Assembly: GCF_011397635.1 (NCBI RefSeq)
Contig: NC_064763.1
Location: 21,465,437 to 21,529,436 of the forward strand
DNA: 64,000 nucleotides
Source: Epinephelus fuscoguttatus
Taxonomy: Eukaryota; Chordata; Actinopteri; Perciformes; Serranidae
Reading direction: 5' to 3'
Shown here: positions 56,801-64,000 of the stretch, piece by piece
Layout of the letters: each line of letters starts with the position of its first letter
How positions within the stretch are numbered: the stretch's first letter is position 1
Position numbers and translations under genes: made by a program
The notes under the pieces: generated by a model
What the model was told of the DNA's origin: nothing
Seen by the model: the letters and a program-made list of their open reading frames with translations, nothing else
The model's database searches: none

Positions 56801-59800
56801 GCTGCTAGTGTTCCTGGAAGAATTTGCCTTGCTAGAAAGAGACTCCAACTTCTTGGGTAAAGGGGGACTGCCAGCATGGTGGCCGTCGTGGCCAAGATTA
56901 TTGTTTTTGGTGTGGGGCTGGTTGTGATGTGAATCTCCATGTTGATGGCTTGGACTGTGGTGGTCACCATGGTGGTGCTGATGGCTCGGACTGTGGTGGT
57001 CACCATGATGGTGCTGATGGCTTGGACTGTGGTGGTCACCATGATGGTGCTGATGGCCTGGACTGTGGTGGTCACCATGATGGTGCTGATGGCTCGGACT
57101 GTGGTGGTCACCATGGTGGTGCTGATGGCCTGGACTGTGGTGGTCATCATGGTGGTGCTGATGGCCTGGACTATGGTGGTCACCATGGTGGTGCTGATGG
57201 CCTGGACTATGGTGGTCTCCATGATGGTGCTGATGGCCTGGACTGTGGTGGTCATCATGGTGGTGCTGATGGCCTGGACTATGGTGATGCTGATGGCCTG
57301 GACTATGGTGGTCTCCATGTTGATGCTGATGGCCTGGACTGTGGTGGTCATCATGGTGGTGCTGATGGCCTGGACTGTGGTGGTCATCATGGTGGTGCTG
57401 ATGGCCTGAACCATGGTGTTTTTCATGTTGATGTTGATGGCCTGGACTGTGGTGATCTCCATGGTGGTGCTGATGGTCTGTACTGTGGTGGTCTCTATGT
57501 TGATGTTCATGGTCTGAACTATTGTGGTCTCCATGGTGATGCTGATGGTCTGAACTGTGGTGGCCATCCTGGTGGTGCTGATGGCCTGGACTGTGGTGGT
57601 CTCCATGGTGATGGTGATGCGATTCACCATGGTGGTCTCCATGGTGGTGCTGGTGCTGATGGCCTTGACTGTGGTGGTCATCATGGTGGTGCTGATGGCT
57701 TGGACTATGGTGGTCTCCATGGTGATGGTGATGGGATTCACTGTGGTGTTCATCATGATGGTGCTGATGGCCTGAACTGTGATGTTCTCCATGTTGATGG
57801 TGATGCAATTCACTGTGGTGGTCTCCATGGTGATGCTGCTGAGATTCATTGTGTTTGTTTCCATAGTGATGGTGATGGCCTGGACTTTGGTGATGGTGTC
57901 TATGATGATGATGATGATGAGGTTCACTGTGGTGGTCTCTATGATGATGATGATGATGATGATGATGAGGTTCACTGCGGTGGTCACCATGGTGATGATA
58001 AATTGTGTCACTGATTAGGCTCTGGCGTCCATGGTGATGTGGAGTAGTTGGGCGTTCAATGGTTGGGTGGTCGCTATGGCGGCGGTGACCTGAACTGTGA
58101 TGTTCTTCATAGTAATGTGTTGGAGTGTGGTGACCTTTACGAGGAGTTGTGATGTGGTGGTCTTCATGGTGACGATGACGAGAGGGGCTATGATGGCTGC
58201 CATGGTGACGGTGGTCTCCATGATGATGGTCTCCATGGTAATTGTGATAGGATGTGTCTTTGTGGTCTCTGTGGTGATGAGACTTGTTGTGGTGGTCACC
58301 ATGATGATAGAGAGGACTGTGGTGGTGTCCGTGGTGATGGTGATGACTTGTGTTGTGATGGTCTCTGTGATGATGGTTATAACATGGGCTGTTGCAATCA
58401 CCATGGTGATGATGATGACTAGAAGCGTGATCGTCTCCTTGGTGACGATGGTGGTTGTGCTCGTAAGAGGGCGAATGGGAGCGATGCTGAGAGGCTTGAG
58501 ACCATGACTGACTTCTTTTCAAACAACGAACATTGGTGCAGCTTCTGTGACCCGTGCGATGGGGTGAGCCTGTAGAACGGTGACGTTGACGCTGGTGAGA
58601 AGATTTAGAGTGAGAAGGCTGAGAAGAGTCCTTGCTGGTATGAGAGTACTTGCTGGAGCAAACTGATTCTGCAGTGTCGTGCCGACTCCTCGGCTGACTG
58701 TGTTTCTCAGTGCTGCTGTCTCCCTTACTGGATCGAACAGAGGCTTGCCCTGGACTGCAGGGTCTTTGAGCATCTGTAACCCCAAGAGTGGTGAGTCTCA
58801 TGGGGCTGAGCACCTGCCGAGTGATCTCATTAAGGAAGGCAGAGAACTTCATTTTCTCCTTCATTAAATTCTTCTTGGCTTCACTTTTTCTCCTCTCCTG
58901 TTCATTTTCATCTTCATTTTCATGCCAGTCTTTTTCTTTGGGTCCAGTGAGAGCCTCCATTGATTTGCTTTTGCGGACACTTCCATCATTTCCTGAGCCT
59001 CTTGTAGCCCGGTTCTTGGTTCCCTTGGTGGGGCCGCTGTGAGAGGACTTGCCTTTCTCCTGTTTCTGTTTAGCAGAGAGCCTGTTTTGATAACCTCTTT
59101 TATCTATCAAAGGGACCGTGTCGTCTTCCTCCTCAAAGTGCTTATGTTTCCCGGAAATGTCAGTACAGGACTGCGAATGCTGAGCCTTCTTAAGAGGATG
59201 TCTATCTGAACAGTCACTGCTGGAGTTTGAGGACAGGCTAGATGAAGATGTTGAAGAGGAGGAAGAAAATGAAGATGAGGAGGAGGAGGAAGAGGAAGAA
59301 GAGGGGGAGGAGGACGAGGAGGAGGAGAAGGATACTGATGAGGATGAAGTAGAATGAGAAGAAGAGGAGGATGAAGAGGAAGCAGTTGAGGAACTCGAAG
59401 GAGCTTCTGAGAGAGAAACATGGCGATGGTTTTGTTTGCGGTGGTAATGGCGAGAGTGAGGATGATGAGTCTTGTCTTCATCATGCTGATGCTGATGGCC
59501 GGAGGGAAGATCACTGAAAAGGCTGTCGTCCGCTGTGGAATGGGTGCTATTTCAGAAAGAAAATAAAATTATTATAGACACACTGGAAACCAATATAAGA
59601 CTGAGACAAGCTAATGATAATGATAATTATTTTTTGTAATAACGGAGCAAATTTATGAATCAAAACTCTCATAACAAACGAACACAGAAGGACACAGATC
59701 TCTGCCACCTTCATCATTATCATATGAAAATTAAAATAAAAAGAGAAGCACATATTCTATACATGAGGACAGGCAAGAAACAGTAGATAAGAAATCCATA

Positions 59801-61278
59801 ATTACTCATGGCTGTCATTATCATCTGACTGATGTGACTTTTGCCAATGACGATGGCCTTGATTCTGGTGATGGTGCTTCATCTGTGGAATTTTTGAGTT
59901 TGCATTCTTTCCATGCTTGCGGTCTTTCTCTTGATGGTCACACATTTCAGGTTTATGACCTTTGACGCCTTTGGTGTCCTGATGAGTACGTAAAGGTCTG
60001 AAATATTTCTCCATCAACTGGCACGATATCAATCCCTGGGGAAAAGTTGCATAATTCAGTCTGTGGTGACAATTATTTTCCTATCCACTTTACAGAAATA
60101 GACACATGGTAATATTTGAATTTTAATTCATACTATTATTGCAGTAAAGTAGGAAAAGATAATGATTACAAAATGTATGATCGATAGATACTAATACAGT
60201 ACTACTTCATAAAACTATCAACCCAATCACCAGAATGAATGTTGGTATTATGTTTCTGCAAACCATGGATACGTTACGCTTATACGTTATTATGGGGCAG
60301 ATACGTTACAACTTTCCATTTCAACAACATTGTGGTTCACATAAAACCACTTAGTTATGGTTAGGATAAGATTTTGGCTTAAAATACTTTTGGTGGCACT
60401 ATCCCAGCAGGAAACACAGCGATGTCTCCATAAAACACAACCATTTTTTGCTGCACCATCGTAAAAGGAAATGCAGTGCTATCTCTGTTAAGAAATAAAA
60501 GCTTTTGATGGCACTATCCCGACTAGAAATGCATCAATGTCATGATAAAAAACAACCGCTTTTTGGGAACTATTGCAGCAGGAAAAGCAGCAATGACTCG
60601 GTTAAAAGACAAAAAAAATCATGGCACTATCCCCTTTGGAAACACAGCCATTGATCGCTGAAAAACACCCACGTTTGGGTGATAAAATGCTGCTGGAAGA
60701 CTCACTGAAGTCACTGTTAATCTCAAACAGTTGTCTCACCATCACTAAGCGTCACATCATCCCCTCCATTATCCAATGACAAGGTCAGCTCATATGCTAC
60801 GTCACTTTAGAAACATTGATATGATACATATGAAATGTACAAAAGTAACATATCTGTGGTTCGCAGAAACCAACATTGCCTTCTGGTGACTGGGTTGAAA
60901 ACTATACTGGCTTACTACAGAGGTAATATGACTGATCATCAGGTGTATGCACATCATTTCTAAACTGTACGGAAGTATTAATAAAAAATAAATCTATTTT
61001 TGAAACATATGTAGTGCTACATGCAATGTAAAGGCAAATGTAAAAAAGTCAAATGCAGACTTCTCTGTGTAAAATTAATCCTTGTGTTATGAGTTGCATG
61101 CAACGCTATGAAAAGCAAGCTCATTGTAATTGAGAAAGCAGCTACAGAGAAGTTAATTCAGAAATAATCTACCATGCAGCCAGCACCTGTACTTACGTCC
61201 TCAAAGAAGCCACAGAATGACACAGGCAGTGTTGAGTGAAACACTGACTTTCTCCCAATGATCCACCGTCCAGTTGAA
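50870..61278 (-). CDS. Large Ser/His-rich protein with BEGAIN/TJAP1-like coiled coil
   Basis: I cannot name this gene. Exons: 61278-61197 (possibly untranslated), 60035-59806, 59546-56747, 56397-56369, 56121-55960, 52285-52219, 52035-51931, 51667-50870. All phases match. From ATG 60014 the protein is 1389 aa. The frame is also open upstream through both 5' exons, so the true start may lie further up or off the window. Layout: His-rich N terminus; poly-Ser tract (about 121-176); basic region with KSMEAL and FLNEITRQVLSPMRLTTLGV; His-rich 12-residue repeats (about 438-937); coiled coil (about 1014-1124); acidic tail with SDWSELGDETPRFI; C-terminal RTQL, a possible class I PDZ ligand. From LQEQNEGLHQTL to TKQLADAK the coiled coil aligns without gaps to the region of BEGAIN and TJAP1 (from memory), both scaffolds at junctions or synapses. 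No signal peptide or membrane span was seen. A Tc1 element and a LINE piece occupy one intron. Confidence 0.75.
52340..53955 (+). mobile_element. Near-intact Tc1/mariner transposon with very long terminal repeats
   Basis: A 1616-bp element flanked by a TA target duplication (52338-52339 and 53956-53957). It begins CAGTACAGGCCAAAAGTTTG and ends with the exact inverse. The inverted arms run about 257 bp (52340-52596) and 270 bp (53686-53955). They are nearly identical except for a gap of about 14 bases in the left arm near 52400. The right arm includes the last 35 or so codons of the transposase. It is inserted in the intron between host exons 55960 and 52285. Confidence 0.95.
52740..53792 (+). 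pseudogene. Tc1 transposase with one early stop codon
   Basis: ATG at 52740 starts MARTNQLTKEK and hits TGA at 52773-52775 (codon 12). From codon 13 the frame is open to the TAA at 53790-53792, 350 codons in all apart from that stop. Beyond it are a paired helix-turn-helix DNA-binding part (QSARKIAKTLNVSPSGVAKTI; ISRTTVKRRLRETG) and the DD34E core: WSDESRFE, FQQDNDPKHTS and SPDLNPIEMVWGELDRR. From memory of the family the residue at codon 12 is Arg (CGA), so the change looks like CpG decay. The next open triplet, GTG at 52776, is not a credible start. Confidence 0.9.
54700..55745 (+). mobile_element. Broken non-LTR retrotransposon, reverse transcriptase end
   Basis: Plus-strand pieces in several frames, in correct order: VDLEKTYDHIPQGVLWRVL, VIFMDRISRCRQGEEGVWFG, ASLLFADDVVLLASS (the catalytic FADD box), KAKLSIYQPIFIPTLTYNHDLW, RIQAAEMSFLHRVAGLSFRD, RWFGHMIRTCHGRLPLEAFRA, GRPRTCW. 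The order matches RTE-like LINEs with a C-terminal extension. The 5' part is missing and frameshifts and stops are frequent. It sits in the same host intron as the Tc1 element but in a separate insertion. Confidence 0.75.
56369..56397 (-). other. 29-bp coding microexon of the His-rich gene
   Basis: Acceptor TTTCTTTCACATAG precedes 56397, and donor GTAAGTATG follows 56369. The exon codes EKPHELGRI plus two bases of ATG. It takes a phase-0 input from the long exon (donor AAA|GTATGA at 56747/56746) and gives a phase-2 output. That exactly fits the next exon, which starts with a lone G before GTACTACAG. Without it the two neighbours are out of frame with each other. Confidence 0.75.
56945..58440 (-). 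repeat. Coding tandem repeat, 36-bp unit, His-rich
   Basis: In the left part (56945-57420) the unit is almost regular at 36 bp and codes 12 residues of the type HSPGHQHHHGDH. To the right (57420-58440) units become longer, shorter and more diverged (for example GESHHHHHGDHH, SSDHQHHHGDHN). Because the unit length is a multiple of three and lacks stop triplets, other frames are open too, including a 361-codon plus-strand frame (56929-58014) that is an artefact. The regular left end suggests recent expansion. Confidence 0.9.
59225..59400 (-). repeat. Poly-Ser coding tract (GA-rich on the plus strand)
   Basis: A purine-rich plus strand (GAGGAGGAGGA type) codes on the minus strand for about 55 residues that are mostly Ser, ending SLSSNSSSD. 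The frame continues both ways without a stop into DCSDRHPLKKAQHSQ and from HRHVSLSEAP, so it belongs to the long exon. A Pro/Leu-rich frame in the same place is out of frame with both neighbours. Confidence 0.8.
60218..60898. mobile_element. Inverted-repeat element carrying an internal minisatellite
   Basis: The left end TCAACCCAATCACCAGAA and the inverse of the right end TCAACCCAGTCACCAGAA match. The similarity continues inward for about 50 bp (ATGTTGGT..TTTCTGC.AACCA..GATA.GTTAC). Inside, TGGCACTATCCC-like units followed by GGAAA(C/T)(A/G)CAGC and ATAAAA recur about five times between 60385 and 60690, with a period of about 60 bp. It is 681 bp, non-coding, and upstream of host exon 60035. 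Confidence 0.7.
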
Positions 61279-61909
61279 CTGGGAAGCACATGTAAAACCC
61301 GCACACACCCACACATCAATATATATTCCTGTGCCATCCAATGACAGAGCGACCAGTTGTTGTACTGTATTAAACTCTGCTGTATGCTGTTCTGTGTGTG
61401 ATGACTTATGCACATATTTTAAAGATACCAGCATGAATGAATACATATACAGTATAACTTTACATACAACAAACATAAGATCAGTGCACACTGTATGTTT
61501 GTATACAGTGACAACACCAGAATTTTTTCACTGTTGTAGCCAGATGGGGCCACTGAAAATCTTGGGGTGGCACACCAAAACCAAAGCCATAACTACAAAT
61601 CAATCAATTTGTTTATGCTGTTGAAGTGTATAGGCTTGTTGAAAAATATGTAAATACCACAACAGGTGTTGAGTTCCACAACAATCTCGTTTCAATGTGC
61701 TATGTATTTGTATAATCATGTGCTTGGTGATTGATTGTTCTTCAAATAGATTTAAAAAGACAAATATACAGCTTCAATTTAAAGGAGTACATTGATTGTG
61801 AGGTACAAAGCATTTATTGTGAAAAGGCCTTCTCAAGTTTAAGGGAGACTTGTGGGTACCCACAGAACCTTTCTTCATATATCAGATATTCAAAAAAAAA
61901 AATTAACCC

Positions 61910-63430
61910 ATATCTTACCAGGTAAGTCCCGTAGAGATCAACGATCTCTTTTACAAGGGAGACTTGGCCAAGACAGCAGCACACAAAAAGTTACAGCCAA
62001 ATAACTACACGATAAAAAACATAAAAGATGTACAGTAACCAGAAATATTAGAACACCTATGCACAATGACAAGAACCAATCTATCCATTCAACCTTGTAC
62101 TTATGAGAGCTTTACAGTCAGGCAGAGAAACCAAATCATGTAATTCCAACTCTTTTTGAAGGTTATTCCAAGTGAAGGGAGCAAAGCACATAGAAGCCTT
62201 GATATTTTAGACTGTAGTTTTGGTCAGATTTCTGTTTAATCAAAGTACAAATGTACGAAGGGAGTTCACCCAACATGGCTTTATAAATGAACAAAAACCA
62301 GTGACTGAGCCTACTACAGGTCAAAGATGGCCAACCAGCCCTGGAATAAAGCGTACAGTGATGAGTGAGGGCTTTACAATTTTCAACAAGTCTCAGTGCA
62401 CTATGATATGTAGTATCTAACATGTACAAACAATGTGCAGATGCATTCATGTACATCAAATCACCATAATCTAGAAACAGTAAAAATGTAGCGGCAACCA
62501 GTCTTTTTCTAACCTCAAAGGAGAGGCAGGACTTGACGACCTCTAACTTCTTTCCCTGAGCAACATGTGGAGTGTTCACTGGCTACTTTTTAGCATTTGA
62601 GAAATGCATAACCTTAGTTTTATTAACAGTTAAAACCATCTTCAGTTGTGAAAGCTGAATCTGGATAAGATTTAAAGGAGCTATATGTAAGAAATCTAAA
62701 GCAAATAGTCGTAAAATCATCCTAATATGTCACAGAGACTAAGGAATAATGTTCATATAACATACTGATCTCACCGACAACAATAGTACAGCCAGAATAT
62801 TCGCATTTAAAATTTTTTATGGTCCGCAGATCATGTTTACGTTTTGAATTTGTGTTTTGGCCTGTTGCGCCACCCACCGCCGTCTACCAGTCACGCAGTC
62901 AGTAGAGTCTCTGCATCAGTTAAAGTTACGACTGAGCTACAGCAGCATGGCAAGCAGCATTAGCAGTGTCCTGGTACATAGCATTAGCAGTCTCCTCCGC
63001 TGTATCCCGGCAGCAGCGTTAGCAGCAGAAAAGCCGGACTGGCTCGAACGGTCCACTGGAAAACCGAAGATCAAGGACGCGGCGACGCAGCGACGCAGCG
63101 ACGTGGCCCTGCCACGGCAGCTGCCTGTGGGCAAACAGATCAGTCTCCAGCGTGCCGCTGCCCAGCAACCTCGAATCTGTAGGGGAGGGGGGGCGGACAC
63201 GACTCGCGGCAGTATTTTTAATTTCAGTGCAGTAACCGTTTTGGCCACATTCTTACATACAGCGCCTTCAAGACAGCTTGCAATTTGGCCAGACCCTCTG
63301 TGTTAGATAAGTATATCACTGTGTCGTCGGCATAAAAATGAAAATTGGCACCAACCACATTTTGACCAAGACTATTAATATATATTGAAAATAGCAGCGT
63401 ACCTAACACAGAGCCCTGGGGTAAACCTCC
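61910..63430 (-). mobile_element. LINE (L2/CR1-type) relic, interrupted by a MITE
   Basis: On the minus strand, [15 protein letters not shown] and [14 protein letters not shown] (the YADD catalytic box) lie at 63409-63290. The frame continues as [10 protein letters not shown], is broken by the insert at 62674-63268, and resumes at about 62670 with IQLSQLKMVLTVNKTKVMHFSNAK, then KLEVVKSCLSFEVRKRLVAATFLLFLDYGDLMY and ALRLVENCK..LYSRAGWPSL. The left end, TTACCAGGTAAGTCCCGTAG, is the 3' part. Frameshifts and a stop make it inactive. Confidence 0.8.
62674..63268. mobile_element. MITE nested inside the LINE
   Basis: The left end AAGGAGCTATATGTAAGAA and the inverse of the right end AAGGCGCTGTATGTAAGAA differ at two bases in 19. 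The element is about 595 bp. It has an A/T-rich left third and a CpG-rich right half (62860-63235) with repeated GCAGCGACG-type triplets. Open frames within it are compositional. A target duplication was not established. Confidence 0.7.
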
Positions 63431-63596
63431 CTGTATTCACATGTGCTTGTTACTCATACTTCTGTTCTTTTTTAACTTTCTTTTAATGGCTTTTTGAATG
63501 TCTTGAAAGACTTGAAAGTGATAATAAGCCAAATATTTTAATATATTTATTTTAGGATTTTGTTTAATAAACCACTCAAACTGCCAAAAGTGAATG

Positions 63597-63660
63597 TTAT
63601 TGTTGTTGTTGTTGAAGTTGTTGTTTTGTTTTTTTGTTTTGTTTTTTTGCAGTTTGGCTT
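63597..63660. repeat. T/G-rich simple repeat
   Basis: (TTG)n followed by TTTTGTTTTTT runs. Confidence 0.85.
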
Positions 63661-64000
63661 TCCATAATATCTCAACATATCTCAATGATGTTTTTTTTAA
63701 ATTATTATTTGGAGGTGCCCTGAGCACATTATAGATGTTTTAAAGTTGAGGATCTGAGTGCCTGTGCCAGCCAAAAAACACTGTCTTCCAGCATTCATTC
63801 TTCAACTTGTACCAAGGTCCCTTCAGTGCTGCACATCAAAGGTAGCAGATGAAGAAATGTCAGAGGTAAACTCTCCTGTTGAAGTGAGCCAGTGTAACTG
63901 GAGGCATGGTGGTGGGTGGGTGTCAGATGTCACCCACTTTCCTCTTGCACTACTTAAGCTTTAAGTATTCACAAAATTCCCTTTCACTCATCAGAATATG

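Larger units (their letters stand above)
61279..64000. other. Upstream region or intron of the His-rich gene
   Basis: No further exon of the His-rich gene that supplies the required phase-2 end was found. The stretch holds a LINE relic with a nested element (61910-63430) and a T/G-rich tract (63597-63660). From 63700 on I see nothing I can assign. Confidence 0.45.

Noticed and set aside
56929-58014. 361-codon plus-strand frame rich in Gly, Asp and His (GGHHGGADGLD type, like RTX nonapeptides)
   Set aside because: It is the opposite strand of the 36-bp coding repeat. The open frame follows from the unit length; there are no splice signals or flanking domain, while the minus frame joins exons on both sides.
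56945-58440. Direct repeats of 36 bp, superficially CRISPR-like
   Set aside because: Units are contiguous with no unique spacers, lie inside a coding exon of a vertebrate gene, and have no cas genes nearby.
59107-59514. Pro/Leu-rich minus-strand frame
   Set aside because: It is out of frame with both adjoining coding segments, while the Ser-rich frame in the same place is continuous with both.
62857-63306. 149-codon plus-strand frame
   Set aside because: It lies in the CpG-rich half of a MITE and crosses its boundary into a LINE; no protein family was recognised.

Overview
The window is nuclear DNA of a ray-finned (teleost-type) fish. The evidence is spliced vertebrate genes with GT-AG introns, Tc1/mariner elements of fish type, several LINE clades, many short inverted-repeat elements, and long (CA)n tracts. 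No bacterial, phage or CRISPR feature was seen. All assignments rest on reading translations and splice phases by eye and on remembered family sequences; no database search was run.

Five protein-coding genes were found, all on the minus strand. From right to left in transcription order: (1) a gene I cannot name (50870 to about 61278) encoding a very large Ser- and His-rich protein whose C-terminal coiled coil resembles BEGAIN/TJAP1; (2) rom1, a peripherin/ROM1 photoreceptor-disc tetraspanin (42820-47054, 4 exons, 347 aa); (3) frmd8 (24141-35984, 10 coding exons, 472 aa); (4) vps51, also called fat-free (10333-18545, 11 exons, 836 aa); (5) the first four coding exons of tm7sf2, delta14-sterol reductase (1115-4674), which runs off the left edge. 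For each gene the listed exons join in a continuous frame with matching intron phases. vps51 and tm7sf2 are neighbours in human 11q13, and FRMD8 and ROM1 also lie on human 11q12-13, so the block looks like conserved synteny.

The genes do not form one pathway. tm7sf2 works in sterol synthesis in the ER. vps51 acts in endosome-to-Golgi tethering. frmd8 stabilises the iRhom/ADAM17 sheddase complex. rom1 shapes photoreceptor disc rims. The right-hand gene is probably a cytoplasmic scaffold with a possible C-terminal PDZ ligand.

The space between and inside the genes is full of mobile DNA. It includes a nearly intact Tc1 element with very long terminal repeats (52340-53955) whose transposase has one early stop codon; a decayed Tc1 relic (20010-20740); LINE fragments of at least three kinds (5270, 8300, 19290, 54700 and 61910 regions); a Harbinger-like element with a Myb/SANT-like ORF (33172-34229); a short inverted-repeat family present three times; and several single MITE-like elements, one of them inserted inside a LINE. 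The most unusual host sequence is the right-hand gene: a 2.8 kb exon carrying a poly-Ser tract and about 1.5 kb of 36-bp His-rich coding repeats, followed by a 29-bp microexon.
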